Of a stretch of DNA of 64,000 nucleotides, positions 35,533 through 45,345 are shown one piece after another. Under the pieces are notes generated by a model. It was not told where the DNA came from. It made no database searches and saw nothing but the letters and a program-made list of their open reading frames with translations. Made by a program: the position numbers and the translations under genes. Position 1 is the first letter of the stretch, and each line of letters begins with the position of its first letter. The DNA is from an uncultured Alphaproteobacteria bacterium (GTDB lineage: Bacteria > Pseudomonadota > Alphaproteobacteria > HIMB59): contig CACJQJ010000001.1 of the NCBI GenBank assembly GCA_902595525.1, positions 1 through 64,000 of the forward strand, in the 5' to 3' direction.

Positions 35533-37925
35533 TGAAGTTTAGTTATAGCTGGTTGTGCGATCATTTAGAAACAGATAAAAATGCAACTGAAATAGGTGAT
35601 GCGCTAACAAATTTAGGACTGGAACTTGAGAGTTTAACTGATTACTCCTCATACTCAAAATTTGTTGTTGCAACAATTAAAGATTTTCATAAACATCCCA
35701 ACGCAGACAGGTTGAATATCTGTACCGTTGATGATGGCACCAAGACCTACCAAGTAATATGCGGTGCAAATAATGTCAAGAAAGGACTAAAAGGTATATT
35801 TGCTAAAGATGGAATGTATATTCCCGGAACACAGATATATTTAAAAAAAGGTAAAATTCGTGGAGAAATTTCTGAGGGTATGCTTTTATCTGAGAGAGAG
35901 CTTAATTTAAGTGATGATCATGATGGCATTATTGAGCTTTCAGATAATTTTGAAAATGGAACATCAGCGATTGATGCACTAAAATTAAACGACCCTGTTT
36001 TTGAAATAGGTATTACACCTAACAGAGGGGACTGCCTTGGTGTTAGAGGAGTTGCTAGAGATCTTTCGGCTAAGGGTATCGGAAAACTAAAACCTCTAAA
36101 ATATGAAAAAATTACAAAATTAGATTTTGAAAGTCCTATCAGTTGGAATATTGAAAATGATAATAATAGCTGTGAGTACGTAATAAGTAGGTATTTTAAA
36201 GATGTAAAAAATACAGTATCTCCTGAATGGTTACAAAAAAAACTTATTAGTCTTGGACTAAGACCTATTAATGCATTAGTTGATATTACAAATTTTATAA
36301 CACATGATTTAGGTAGACCTTTACATGTATTTGATGCTGATAAAGTTGGAGAAAAACTTCATATGAGATTAGCTAAACCTAATGAAAAAATTCTTGCGTT
36401 AGATAATAAAGAATACACCATGGATAGCAATTCAACTGTCATAGCCGATAATAATAACGCTCTTGCTATAGCTGGAATAATTGGAGGTGAAAGTAGTGGA
36501 TGTACAGAGGATACAAAAAATGTATTTCTTGAAGTAGCTATTTTTGAAAAAGATAGTGTAGCAAAAACTGGAAGAACTCTCGGAATAAATTCTGATGCTA
36601 GATATCGTTTTGAAAGAGGTTTGGATAAAAAAATGGTTATTGAGGGTTTAAATTATGCGTCATACTTAATAAACAAAATTTGTGGAGGGTCTGTAAGTAA
36701 AAATATTGATTCTGGTAAGCTAGATACAAATGAACGCAAAATTAAATATAAGTTTGATTATTTTGAAAAAGTAATCGGCATAAAGTTAGAACCAAAAAAA
36801 CAAATAAACATACTAAAAAATTTAAAATTTCAAATCAATCAAAGCAACGAAAAAGAGTGTGATCTTCTCGTACCTTCATGGAGAAATGACATTGAAAATA
36901 ATATAGATGTAGTTGAAGAGGTGATTAGAATATACGGATACGAAAATATCACAGAGAGTATCCCATCACCCTCAGATGATGAGATTGTTAAGATTAATAA
37001 TTCATCAATAAATAAAAAATTTAAAGCAATAAAAAAACTAAAGAAAATATTAATATCAAATGGAGTTTCTGAGATTTTAACTTTCTCTTTTCACTCAACA
37101 AAGGCTCATGAAATTCTTTCAGGCGATAAATCATTAAAAATTTCAAACGCTATCAGTGACGATCAATCATTTATGAGAAACTCGATGATTTTTAATCATC
37201 TAGAAACTGCAGAGATGAACCATAAAAAAGGTTATAAAAATATTCAAATATTTGAAATCGGACCTATTTATAATACATCCCAATCTCAAGAAAATATTCT
37301 ATCAATTCTTATATCATCTCAGCAAAATACAAACTCAATTTTTAAATCAGAAGACTTCAATTTTTATTCTATATCAAATCTTGTATCTAAATTAATAAGT
37401 TCGTTAAATTTTGATGCAAAGCAGTTTAATATCTCAAGATCAACTTCAAATACTTTTCATCCAGGTCAATCAGCGGAACTTAACATGGGAAAGAAATTAA
37501 TTGCCAGATATGGAAAAGTTCATCCATTAATTATAGAGGAATTTCCCAAACTTAAAAATAGTTACGCAATTGAGTTATTTTTTGAAAATCTTCCAATCGA
37601 CTCTATTAGTAGAATTAATTCTTTCAACATTTTAGACTCCCAGTTTCAATTCAGTGAAAAAGATTTTTCATTTGTATTTGAAAAAGAGCAAAATCTTTTT
37701 GAAGTACAAAGATACGTTAATGGTATTGACAAAAACCTTATAAAAAATGTTGAATTTTTTGATCTCTATGAGTCAAAAGATTTAGGGGAAAATAGTAAAA
37801 GTGTAACATTCAGAGTAACTATTCAATCAAAAGATAAAACACTTGAAGAAAAAGACTTAGAGCAAATTCACAATAATATTTTAGAAAAAGTATCTAATAA
37901 ATTTAAAGCAAACATTAGAACATAA
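35532..37925 (+). CDS. pheT: Phenylalanine--tRNA ligase beta subunit
   Basis: A 797-residue beta subunit. The N-terminal tRNA-binding OB domain shows [18 protein letters not shown] near 50-67. The B3/B4 editing domain, the B5 domain ([14 protein letters not shown] region and beyond) and the C-terminal ferredoxin-like anticodon-binding domain ([11 protein letters not shown] near 710) follow. The start is a GTG at 35532 that shares its G with the TAG stop of pheS, so the two subunits are translationally coupled. Its TAA shares its last A with the lepA ATG. Confidence 0.97.
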   Translation: MKFSYSWLCDHLETDKNATEIGDALTNLGLELESLTDYSSYSKFVVATIKDFHKHPNADRLNICTVDDGTKTYQVICGANNVKKGLKGIFAKDGMYIPGTQIYLKKGKIRGEISEGMLLSERELNLSDDHDGIIELSDNFENGTSAIDALKLNDPVFEIGITPNRGDCLGVRGVARDLSAKGIGKLKPLKYEKITKLDFESPISWNIENDNNSCEYVISRYFKDVKNTVSPEWLQKKLISLGLRPINALVDITNFITHDLGRPLHVFDADKVGEKLHMRLAKPNEKILALDNKEYTMDSNSTVIADNNNALAIAGIIGGESSGCTEDTKNVFLEVAIFEKDSVAKTGRTLGINSDARYRFERGLDKKMVIEGLNYASYLINKICGGSVSKNIDSGKLDTNERKIKYKFDYFEKVIGIKLEPKKQINILKNLKFQINQSNEKECDLLVPSWRNDIENNIDVVEEVIRIYGYENITESIPSPSDDEIVKINNSSINKKFKAIKKLKKILISNGVSEILTFSFHSTKAHEILSGDKSLKISNAISDDQSFMRNSMIFNHLETAEMNHKKGYKNIQIFEIGPIYNTSQSQENILSILISSQQNTNSIFKSEDFNFYSISNLVSKLISSLNFDAKQFNISRSTSNTFHPGQSAELNMGKKLIARYGKVHPLIIEEFPKLKNSYAIELFFENLPIDSISRINSFNILDSQFQFSEKDFSFVFEKEQNLFEVQRYVNGIDKNLIKNVEFFDLYESKDLGENSKSVTFRVTIQSKDKTLEEKDLEQIHNNILEKVSNKFKANIRT

Positions 37926-39724
37926 TGGAAATTTCTAAAATTAGAAATTTTTCGATTATAGCTCATATCGATCATGGTAAATCAACATTAGCAGATAGAA
38001 TGATAGAAATTTGCGGCGGAATGGATGATAGAACAAAAAAAGATCAAGTTCTTGACTCGATGGATATAGAAAGAGAAAGGGGTATTACTATAAAAGCTCA
38101 AACTGTCAGATTAAATTATAAAAATAAAAATGGTGAAGAATATCAACTAAATATATTAGACACACCAGGACATGTTGATTTTTCATACGAAGTTTCGAGA
38201 TCCTTATCTGCATGTGAGGGATCTGTTCTTGTTGTTGATAGCACACAGGGTGTAGAGGCCCAAACACTCGCAAACGCTTACCAGGCAATTGATGTCAATC
38301 ATGAGATATTACCTGTTTTAAACAAAGCCGACTTACCAGCATCCGAACCAGAGAGAGTAAAAGAAGATATTGAACAAACAATAGGAATAGATACTTCTGA
38401 CGCCCAACTTGTTTCTGCAAAAACAGGATTAGGTGTTGATAGCTTATTAGACCAAATTATCGAAAAACTCCCAGCTCCACACACAAATGAAAATCATCTA
38501 AAAGCCCTGTTAGTTGACAGTTGGTATGATAATTATTTAGGAGTTACAGTTCTTGTTCGAATTCTTGATGGTGTAATGAAAAAAGGAATGAAGGTAAAGT
38601 TTTTATCAAATAATCAACAGTACAATATAGATAGAATTGGATATTTTACACCAGATATAAATTATTGCGATGAACTAGGTCCCGGTGAGATAGGTTTTAT
38701 TAATGCAAGCATTAAGTCAGTTGCAGATTGCAAAGTTGGCGATACCATAGCAGAATTAAACGATCAAAAAGTTAAGCCGCTGCCTGGATTTAAGCCCTCA
38801 TTGCCAGTAGTATTCTGTGGTATTTACCCAGTAGATACCTCAGACTATGAGAGATTGAAAGAAAGTTTTGAAAAATTGGCTTTAAATGACTCAAGTTTCA
38901 CCTACGAGAATGAGACTAGTGCAGCATTAGGTTATGGATTTAGATGTGGTTTTCTTGGGCTACTTCATTTAGAGGTAACAACAGAAAGATTGAGAAGAGA
39001 ATTTGATCTTGATTTGATAACAACAGCACCTGGAGTTGTTTACAAAGTAATAGATAGAAATAAAAATGAAATTGTTATAAGGAACCCTTCAGAGCTCCCT
39101 GACCCTGCAGAAATTGATCAAATTTTAGAACCCTGGGTCAAATCAACGATTATAGTTCCACAAGATTATTTAGGAACAGTAATAACACTTTGTATTGAAA
39201 AAAGAGGTAAGCAAAAAAATTTAAATATACAAAATAATAGAGCTGTTTTAGAAATGGAACTTCCTCTAAATGAAATAGTAATAGATTTTTATGATAAATT
39301 AAAATCTTACTCCAAAGGTTATGCAAGTTTTGATTATCAAGTTTATGATTATTTTCAAGGCGACTTAGTTAAGCTTAATATTTTAGTAAACTCAGAAACT
39401 GTTGATGCATTTTCAAATATAGTTCATAAAACAAGAGCAGAAACAATTGGCCGAAAGATATGTAATAAACTTAAAGATTTAATTCCAAGACAAAATTTTC
39501 AAATTCCAATTCAAGCTGCGATTTATGGAAAAATTATTGCCAGAGAAACAATTAAAGCATTTAGAAAAGATGTTACAGCGAAACTTTATGGTGGAGATGT
39601 GAGTAGAAAGAAAAAACTACTTGAAAAGCAAAAAAAAGGAAAGAAAAGAATGAAACAATTTGGTAATGTTGAAATACCACAAACAGCTTTTTTTGAAGCT
39701 TTGAAAATAGGGGATAGTGATTAA
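37925..39724 (+). CDS. lepA: Elongation factor 4 (LepA), back-translocating GTPase
   Basis: A 599-residue translational GTPase. Motifs are G1 [14 protein letters not shown] at 14-27, G2 around [14 protein letters not shown]3 DTPGHVDF at 79-86 and G4 NKAD at 133-136. The C-terminal LepA-specific domain includes [23 protein letters not shown] near 538-560. It acts on stalled ribosomes, notably under ionic or cold stress. It overlaps the pheT stop by one base, and a tRNA-Ser gene begins 5 bases after its stop. Confidence 0.97.
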   Translation: MEISKIRNFSIIAHIDHGKSTLADRMIEICGGMDDRTKKDQVLDSMDIERERGITIKAQTVRLNYKNKNGEEYQLNILDTPGHVDFSYEVSRSLSACEGSVLVVDSTQGVEAQTLANAYQAIDVNHEILPVLNKADLPASEPERVKEDIEQTIGIDTSDAQLVSAKTGLGVDSLLDQIIEKLPAPHTNENHLKALLVDSWYDNYLGVTVLVRILDGVMKKGMKVKFLSNNQQYNIDRIGYFTPDINYCDELGPGEIGFINASIKSVADCKVGDTIAELNDQKVKPLPGFKPSLPVVFCGIYPVDTSDYERLKESFEKLALNDSSFTYENETSAALGYGFRCGFLGLLHLEVTTERLRREFDLDLITTAPGVVYKVIDRNKNEIVIRNPSELPDPAEIDQILEPWVKSTIIVPQDYLGTVITLCIEKRGKQKNLNIQNNRAVLEMELPLNEIVIDFYDKLKSYSKGYASFDYQVYDYFQGDLVKLNILVNSETVDAFSNIVHKTRAETIGRKICNKLKDLIPRQNFQIPIQAAIYGKIIARETIKAFRKDVTAKLYGGDVSRKKKLLEKQKKGKKRMKQFGNVEIPQTAFFEALKIGDSD

Positions 39725-39729
39725 TTTTT

Positions 39730-39819
39730 GGAGAGATGGCCGAGTGGTTTAAGGCGCACGCCTGGAACGCGTGTATAGGGGTAACTCTATCGTGGGTTCG
39801 AATCCCACTCTCTCCGCCA
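39730..39819 (+). tRNA. tRNA-Ser (anticodon GGA)
   Basis: A 90-base tRNA with a long variable arm, as expected for serine. The acceptor arms GGAGAGA (39730-39736) and TCTCTCC pair perfectly, the discriminator is G and the CCA end is encoded (39817-39819). The anticodon stem CACGC/GCGTG encloses CTGGAAC, giving anticodon GGA for UCC and UCU. The T-arm GTGGGTTCGAATCCCAC is perfect. Only 5 bases separate it from lepA upstream and 5 from the glycosyltransferase ATG downstream, so it is probably cut out of a longer transcript. Confidence 0.97.
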
Positions 39820-39824
39820 ATAAA

Positions 39825-40643
39825 ATGAGTGAGTCAATAGGATATAATCTTAGAAAATTTGCCAGAAAATTTACTGAGTTTCCATTAGTTGAAATAAAAG
39901 ACAAAATAATCAACCACAAATCAATTAATAAAATACCCCAAAATGTCTATCAAACATGGGAGACTAGATCTCTTGGAAAGACTCACGCTAAATCAATTCA
40001 AGAATTTAGAGAAAAAAATCCAACTTTCTCTTTCTATTTATATGATAAGGAGAAAAGAGATAGCTACATGGAGTCTAGTTGGGGCAAGGAAGATATTTCA
40101 AAAATATATTTCAAAAGTATTTTTGGTCCAATGAAAGCTGATATTTTCCGTTATTGTATATTGTATGAGTTAGGTGGTTATTATTTCGATATAGCAAAAG
40201 GCTGCAAATGCCCACTTAATCAACTTCATGATAGTAATCACATAGGAGTCTTAACTTATGAGGATACAATCTGCTATTACCCACCAAATGATCCGAAACT
40301 TTTCTCACTACTCAGACCTTTTAACCATTTTTTGCAATGGGGACTTGCATTTTCATCAAAAAATTTGTTTTTAGAGAGTTTAATTAATAATATTTGTTCA
40401 GACTATAAATATTATAGAGATAAGGTTTTTGAAAATCCAAAGGTAGCTATTTTAAATTTTACTGGACCTGGTATGTATACAAAAGTAATGAGAAATTATA
40501 TTTCAAATAATGATATTTTTGACATGTCTGAATTAGATATAAAGTTTAATAACAATGGAATATTTAAATTAAAGGGATCCTCTGTAAGACATTATATAGT
40601 CCCTAGTTACACTTATCAAAAAAACTCAAAAATAGTTAGTTAG
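39825..40643 (+). CDS. Glycosyltransferase with DXD-type sugar-binding region (capsular/mannosyl type)
   Basis: About 272 residues from the ATG at 39825; the frame's earlier ATG at 39771 lies inside the tRNA and is rejected. KIPQNVYQTWETRSLG, then FGPMKADIFRYCILYELGGYYFDI, with the acidic FD motif, are the hallmark of the OCH1/Gly_transf_sug (DXD) family of sugar transferases. It probably modifies LPS or another glycan. No ribosome site exists, because the sequence upstream is the tRNA 3' end; processing would leave an almost leaderless message. Its end overlaps the convergent GT9 gene by 8 bases. Confidence 0.85.
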   Translation: MSESIGYNLRKFARKFTEFPLVEIKDKIINHKSINKIPQNVYQTWETRSLGKTHAKSIQEFREKNPTFSFYLYDKEKRDSYMESSWGKEDISKIYFKSIFGPMKADIFRYCILYELGGYYFDIAKGCKCPLNQLHDSNHIGVLTYEDTICYYPPNDPKLFSLLRPFNHFLQWGLAFSSKNLFLESLINNICSDYKYYRDKVFENPKVAILNFTGPGMYTKVMRNYISNNDIFDMSELDIKFNNNGIFKLKGSSVRHYIVPSYTYQKNSKIVS

Positions 40644-41613
40644 CATCAATTGATTTAAGAAATTCTCGTAAAATATTTTCATAAATATTCAATGGGAAAT
40701 CTTTTAAATTTTTAAAACCATAATCTTTTATTTGAATTGTCTTTGAAAAACCAGGTCTTGAAAATTTTTTTTCATTAGTAACTCCAAATATTTTAAGTGT
40801 TTTTACTCCCACAAATTCAAACATCCAAGCAGTGCCACTATCATTGCAAAGCAAACAACTCATTTGTTTTGCTAAACCCATAGTGAAAGTTATATCGTTT
40901 GAGATTAACTCACCATTTTTCCATTCTGGGCAGTTAAAGCCATTTTTTAGACAAATATTTAAGAGATCTTTTTCATCAGGACCTAAAAAAAAGAAAATAT
41001 TAAAGCCATTTTTCTGCAATTTTTGTGCAATCATTAAATACTTTTCAAAATCCCATTGTCTTATTTTATTGCCAGCGCCTGGTGAGATTGCAATATTTTT
41101 TTTAATTTCTTCATTATTAAATGAAAACTTAATATTTTTTGGAAGTCTTATATTAGGTATCTCTTTAATAACTTTTTTTTGAAGGGTTGATAAAATATTA
41201 AAATAAAATTGCTCAATATAAACATCTTTAAATTTTAAATTGTATTTATTTTTAATATCAGAAAAAAAAAAGTTTGCACATGAACTAAAAAAATATTTGT
41301 GTGGTATTTTTTTTAGACTTAATGTCCTTAAAACAACTTTTTGTAAATCTATGATTAAATCAAAATATTGATTTTCAAGTTTAGTATTTTTTCTAAATAG
41401 ATTTGATATTGATGATTGTATGCCATTATTTTCAATAATTTCAAAAATTGTATCTTTTACTAATGGATTTAATTTATCTTTAAAAGTTGTTGTATGGGTG
41501 GTCGTATAATAAATTTTTGATTCAGGGTATATGTTTTTTAAAGTTTGTAAAAAAGTTACCTTTTGTAAGCCATCTCCAATTTTATCATTAAAACTATATA
41601 CAAGAATATTCAT
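40636..41613 (-). CDS. Glycosyltransferase family 9 (heptosyltransferase-like) protein
   Basis: A 325-residue protein with the GT9 layout. N-terminal NILVYSFNDKIGDGLQKVTF resembles the KxGxxGD start, in diverged form. The C-terminal donor site has SPGAGNKIRQWDFEKYLMIAQ and the LLCNDSGTAWMFEFVG block, where typical members read TNDTGPxH; here the His is Trp, so donor or activity may differ. It overlaps rmuC by 4 bases and converges on the DXD glycosyltransferase. Confidence 0.8.
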   Translation of the reverse strand: MNILVYSFNDKIGDGLQKVTFLQTLKNIYPESKIYYTTTHTTTFKDKLNPLVKDTIFEIIENNGIQSSISNLFRKNTKLENQYFDLIIDLQKVVLRTLSLKKIPHKYFFSSCANFFFSDIKNKYNLKFKDVYIEQFYFNILSTLQKKVIKEIPNIRLPKNIKFSFNNEEIKKNIAISPGAGNKIRQWDFEKYLMIAQKLQKNGFNIFFFLGPDEKDLLNICLKNGFNCPEWKNGELISNDITFTMGLAKQMSCLLCNDSGTAWMFEFVGVKTLKIFGVTNEKKFSRPGFSKTIQIKDYGFKNLKDFPLNIYENILREFLKSIDAN

Positions 41614-42572
41614 TCATTAATATCTAACTCCACTTTTGTTTTGGCACCTAAATCTTTGATTTTATTAGCTCTACTTAATAAACTACCCTTACCATCTGTC
41701 ATATATTTTTTTGACTGATTTATATTTTCAGTTGATTTAATTAAACTTGCTTCAGTTTTTTCTAGCAAATTTAAAGTTTTTGCAATTTGGTCAAACATAC
41801 TACCTGCAATTTCTGCAATTTCTTTTGAATTTTTATTTTGTTTCTCAAGTCTCCAAATACTCTCGACGAGTTTCATGCACATAATGAGAGTAGATGGTCC
41901 CACAATTATTACTTGTTTTTGTTGTGCATAGTTTGAAATACTCTGATCGTACTTTTGAGCAGTGATCAATGCATAATCATGAGGCATGAATATAAAGACA
42001 TAATCTGGCGAATTCACTTTTATGAGGTTTGTATAATCCTTTTTGTGAATTGCATTTATATGACTTTTCATTGAATTTATGAAATTTTTTATAGACACCT
42101 CTTTTGCCTTTTCATCATCAGTGTTTTGATAATCATACCAATCTTTCATTGGTAATTTTGAATCAATAATAATATTCCTTTTTTCTGGAAGAAAAATTAC
42201 AACATCAGGCCTAAAAATTTGCCCACTCTCATTTTTATCAGTAAATTGCGTTTTGTAGTCTCTATCTTTGGTCATTCCACAATCTTGTAAGATATTTTCC
42301 AAAATAGCCTCACCCATGTCGCCCATATCGGAGATATTTGCTGTCATGGCATTAGTCATTTTTTTTGTTAAAACTCCAATTTCATCTATTTTGGAATTAA
42401 CATATCCCGTTTGTTCAACAGTTTTATCAAATAGGTTTGCGAGGTTTTCGTTAATTCTTTTTAAATCTAAATCTGTGTTATCATTAGTCTTAGCACTCGA
42501 CTTAAACAAAACAAAAATTAAAAGAACGATTACAATAATTAAAAATATAATTATTAAAAAATCCAAATTCAT
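41610..42572 (-). CDS. rmuC: DNA recombination protein RmuC homolog
   Basis: A 320-residue protein with one N-terminal membrane helix (about residues 5-24), a coiled-coil region, and the RmuC nuclease-like domain. Visible blocks are MGEAILENILQDCGM, RPDVVIFLPEKRNIIIDSKLP (PD-(D/E)xK-like strand with D and K) and VFIFMPHDYALITA. RmuC limits DNA inversion at short repeats in E. coli. It is shorter than the E. coli protein (about 475) but normal for compact genomes. It lies 17 bases after the unknown gene upstream. Confidence 0.88.
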   Translation of the reverse strand: MNLDFLIIIFLIIVIVLLIFVLFKSSAKTNDNTDLDLKRINENLANLFDKTVEQTGYVNSKIDEIGVLTKKMTNAMTANISDMGDMGEAILENILQDCGMTKDRDYKTQFTDKNESGQIFRPDVVIFLPEKRNIIIDSKLPMKDWYDYQNTDDEKAKEVSIKNFINSMKSHINAIHKKDYTNLIKVNSPDYVFIFMPHDYALITAQKYDQSISNYAQQKQVIIVGPSTLIMCMKLVESIWRLEKQNKNSKEIAEIAGSMFDQIAKTLNLLEKTEASLIKSTENINQSKKYMTDGKGSLLSRANKIKDLGAKTKVELDINE

Positions 42573-42589
42573 AACAGTTTTATTAATAT

Positions 42590-42964
42590 TTAAGAGTAAA
42601 TTTTATGAATATTATCAATATTACTCTTTAATTTGTTCTTTAATATATTTAATGACTCATAATCAAAAAAATTCTGTTCTAAAAACTTATTATAACTTTG
42701 TTTAATCTCATGGGAGATTTGCTCGATTTTTAAAAAATCGTCAGGTATGTGATTTTTTATTTTTTTTACTTCTTGATTGAAATCATTGAGTGCATTTTTA
42801 AAATGCTTATCAGAAAAAGTTTCAAGTTTATTTTTAATATTTGAGATATTTAAATTAGTATCAATTTTAGACTCCAAGTCATAAACAGTTAAACTAAAAT
42901 AGTCAAAAATTTGTTCATACAAATCGTAAAGTTTTTGGGAATTTATAACTTTTGGAATATTCAT
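42590..42964 (-). CDS. Hypothetical helical protein, unknown function
   Basis: A 124-residue protein with no family I recognise. It is rich in Lys, Asn, Ile and Asp, almost entirely helical by pattern, and has heptad-like stretches suggesting a coiled coil. There is no signal peptide or membrane helix. It is the first gene of a unit with rmuC and the GT9 gene, 17 bases before rmuC, which suggests a cytoplasmic partner of RmuC or simply co-expression. The ATG at 42964 gives the only sensible start. Confidence 0.6.
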   Translation of the reverse strand: MNIPKVINSQKLYDLYEQIFDYFSLTVYDLESKIDTNLNISNIKNKLETFSDKHFKNALNDFNQEVKKIKNHIPDDFLKIEQISHEIKQSYNKFLEQNFFDYESLNILKNKLKSNIDNIHKIYS

Positions 42965-43015
42965 ATAGAAAGATTACATTAGATACTTTCGATATGTCAA
43001 AGAAATTTTAAAATG

Positions 43016-43050
43016 AAAAAAGCCTAAATACTTATTTATCTAGGCTTTTT
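43016..43050 (-). terminator. Rho-independent terminator of the osmolyte/one-carbon operon
   Basis: The arms AAAAAGCCTA (about 43017-43026) and TAGGCTTTTT (43041-43050) pair over 10 bases around a 14-base loop. Read on the minus strand, the hairpin starts 11 bases after the stop of the DmdA-like gene and ends in a run of T, the form of an intrinsic terminator. Read on the plus strand it also ends in T, but no plus-strand gene leads into it. It is the only textbook terminator I found in the window. Confidence 0.85.
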
Positions 43051-43060
43051 AAAAATAAAA

Positions 43061-44365
43061 TTAATATGCAGTATCTCTTCCATCATCCTTTGCAATTTCT
43101 CGTGCATTAGGATTTACTGATGGCCTAAAAGGTATTTCAACTATTTCACCATCTACAGGCGACCCTGGAGTTTCACAATACTCATCAGGTAGATGAAATT
43201 TAAATTTATTACCTATGTCTTTTTTCTCATAAGGTACATATCCCATTGCGATATTTGTTCCCAATTCAGGGGAATACCAAGGTGATGTTAGATACCCTAT
43301 TGGTGTAGATCCATCTTCAGATATAAGCCAAAAGTCTGGAGCATATTCATCAATGGGTTTACCACCTAATCTAAATCCAACTAGTTGGTTGCTATATGGT
43401 TTCTCACCTGCCTCAATTTTTGTTCTCATTGCCTCTAGAGCTTCTTTACCAATATAGTCAGCTTGTTTTTTTCTTGGAACCTGATAGCCAAGGTTACATT
43501 GAAATGGATAAGTTTCGGCATCAAGATCTTGACCCCAAGATAAAATTCCTGCAGCTATTCTTCTATGGTGTGCAGGTGCAATTACTTTTAGATTGTGTTT
43601 CTTTCCAGCCTCTAAAACAGCATTCCACATATCATCTGCATACAAAGTTGCATCTCTGAGGTAGATTTCATATCCCTTTTCCCCAGTAAAACCTGTTTGG
43701 GAAATAATACAATCTCTCCCTCCAACTTTTGCTGCCATTAATCCATAGTAAGGAATGTCTCTAACAGCATCTCCAACTAAATCTGCCATAAGATCGATTG
43801 ACTTTGGTCCTTGAATTTGAACAGGAGATACATCTATTTCATCAATTTCTACATTAAATTTTTTATCGTGATTTACGCCTTGAAGAAAAAACATAATATC
43901 AGAGTCAGATAGTGAAAACCAAAATTCATCCTCTGCAATTCTGAGTAATATAGGATCATTTAATACTCCTCCTTTGTCATTACAAAGGATTACATATTTT
44001 CCTTTCATTACATCAATTCTTGTAGCATCTCTTGTGATAACAAAATTTGTAAATTTTAAGGCATCAGGTCCCTTTACACGAATTTGCCTTTCTACTGCAA
44101 CATTCCACATAGTAACGTGATTTACTAATGCATCATATTCGACCATTGCACCGCCATCCTCAGGTTTTACATAACCTCTAGGATGATACATTCTATTGTA
44201 CACAGTGCATCTCCAACATCCTGCCTCAACTGATAAATGCCAATATGGATTTTTTCTAACTCTGGTAGAGATCAGCATTTGTTGAGGTGTTGGTCCTGAT
44301 TGCCTTAAATTAAATGGGACTTTTCTATCAGATTGGTCCACTGAACTTGGTTGCTTTAGCTTCAT
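43061..44365 (-). CDS. DmdA-like/GcvT-fold aminomethyltransferase family protein (THF-dependent demethylase candidate)
   Basis: A 434-residue GcvT-fold protein. TVYNRMYHP, the stretch WNVAVERQIRVKGPDALKF, LNDPILLRIAEDEFWFSLSDSD and VSPVQIQGPKS align well with the DMSP demethylase DmdA. However, it is longer than DmdA (about 365-370), and the segment GFTGEKGYEIY follows the GcvT form rather than DmdA's GWSKQGGFEIY. Such enzymes move a methyl or methylene group to tetrahydrofolate. It lies downstream of a MetF-like reductase and dimethylglycine dehydrogenase, so 5-methyl-THF is a likely product. A strong ribosome site GGAGGA lies at 44369-44374. The substrate is unknown; DMSP and other methylated osmolytes are candidates. 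Confidence 0.8.
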   Translation of the reverse strand: MKLKQPSSVDQSDRKVPFNLRQSGPTPQQMLISTRVRKNPYWHLSVEAGCWRCTVYNRMYHPRGYVKPEDGGAMVEYDALVNHVTMWNVAVERQIRVKGPDALKFTNFVITRDATRIDVMKGKYVILCNDKGGVLNDPILLRIAEDEFWFSLSDSDIMFFLQGVNHDKKFNVEIDEIDVSPVQIQGPKSIDLMADLVGDAVRDIPYYGLMAAKVGGRDCIISQTGFTGEKGYEIYLRDATLYADDMWNAVLEAGKKHNLKVIAPAHHRRIAAGILSWGQDLDAETYPFQCNLGYQVPRKKQADYIGKEALEAMRTKIEAGEKPYSNQLVGFRLGGKPIDEYAPDFWLISEDGSTPIGYLTSPWYSPELGTNIAMGYVPYEKKDIGNKFKFHLPDEYCETPGSPVDGEIVEIPFRPSVNPNAREIAKDDGRDTAY

Positions 44366-44445
44366 ATATCCTCCTATAAAAAATGCAGTAGCAATTTTTG
44401 AAAACTAATTTCTTTTTAAGGTCTATGCAATCGAAAAATTTGAGC

Positions 44446-45327
44446 TTAAAAGATTTTGTTGTGGAGGACTATTTTGTCATTTTCCATGATAAAATCACCA
44501 TTTTGAAGAGCATTTAACCAATGACAGGTCTTTTCGAAGCCACCAAAAGGAAAGCAGTGAAAATTTTTAAATGAACTTTGTTCTTCAGAGAAATTTGCTA
44601 ACTCAATAAACATTTCATCGTTTGAAGTTTTGGTTAGAAGATCAGTTACTTTAGATGAGTTCTTTTTAAGAAAACTTAATGAATTTCCAACACCACTCAT
44701 TATCCCAAAATTAAGAAGTGTTTTAAAAGATGCTGGGCCTGGAAATCCTACTCTGACGGGTAATTTTATATTTGAATTATCTAAAAATTTGCACCATTTA
44801 ATAAATGGTTCGGCATTAAAAAAAAATTGAGTAACAAGTTCTAAACTTAAATTTTTATTTTTTGATAATTCATATTTTTTATCTAAAAATTCGTTGACAG
44901 TATTTTGATCAATATCAGGTGAACCTTCTGGGTGTCCAGCTATTCCTATCTCTTCAAAATTATTATCCTTTAATAAACCAGACTCTAGTATTTCCAACGA
45001 AGATGATACTGATCCATTCTGATTACCACCACCACCTATAACAAGAATTTTTTTGCTATCTGTTCTATTTCTTAGTTCTTTTAGGAAGTCTGAAACATGA
45101 TCTAAATCTCTCATTGTCCTTGCAGGCAAATGAGTAATAGGAGTTAATTCTTGTTTAGATACAAAATCAACAGTTTCTAAGATATCGTTTTCCGTAGCAT
45201 CTGGTAAATACGTTATGTAGACATTATTTTTTTTATCTAGAGGTATAGACTTTAGTTTGTGTCTTACTTTTGGGTTTAACTCTATGGTAAAGCCATCTAC
45301 TAAAGAAACAATATTTTCTTTGATCAT
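44446..45327 (-). CDS. Methylenetetrahydrofolate reductase (MetF-like)
   Basis: A 293-residue TIM-barrel protein of the MTHFR family: THLPARTMRDLDHVSDFL, ILVIGGGGNQNG, IGIAGHPEGSPDI and LVTQFFFNAEPFIKW match the FAD and folate-binding strands of MetF. It interconverts 5,10-methylene-THF and 5-methyl-THF. Between dimethylglycine dehydrogenase and the DmdA-like demethylase, it could run in the oxidative direction and return 5-methyl-THF to methylene-THF. Alternatively it may serve methionine synthesis. The sequence is diverged from E. coli MetF. Confidence 0.85.
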   Translation of the reverse strand: MIKENIVSLVDGFTIELNPKVRHKLKSIPLDKKNNVYITYLPDATENDILETVDFVSKQELTPITHLPARTMRDLDHVSDFLKELRNRTDSKKILVIGGGGNQNGSVSSSLEILESGLLKDNNFEEIGIAGHPEGSPDIDQNTVNEFLDKKYELSKNKNLSLELVTQFFFNAEPFIKWCKFLDNSNIKLPVRVGFPGPASFKTLLNFGIMSGVGNSLSFLKKNSSKVTDLLTKTSNDEMFIELANFSEEQSSFKNFHCFPFGGFEKTCHWLNALQNGDFIMENDKIVLHNKIF

Positions 45328-45345
45328 ATTTTTAAAATATAATAG

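Noticed and set aside
39771..39824. Upstream in-frame extension of the DXD glycosyltransferase
   Set aside because: It lies inside the tRNA-Ser gene; the ATG at 39825 just after the tRNA is the sensible start.
42268..42705. 145-codon plus-strand frame opposite rmuC
   Set aside because: It lies across the rmuC start and the unknown gene upstream on the other strand, has no family motif and no ribosome site; a shadow of the real genes.
39730..42964. Genomic island integrated at tRNA-Ser
   Set aside because: No integrase, no repeated copy of the tRNA 3' end and no mobile gene was seen downstream; the neighbours are ordinary surface-sugar genes and rmuC.
43061..44365. Straight assignment as dmdA (DMSP demethylase)
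   Set aside because: Similarity is real, but the greater length and the GcvT-type GFTGEKGYEIY segment make a plain dmdA label unsafe.
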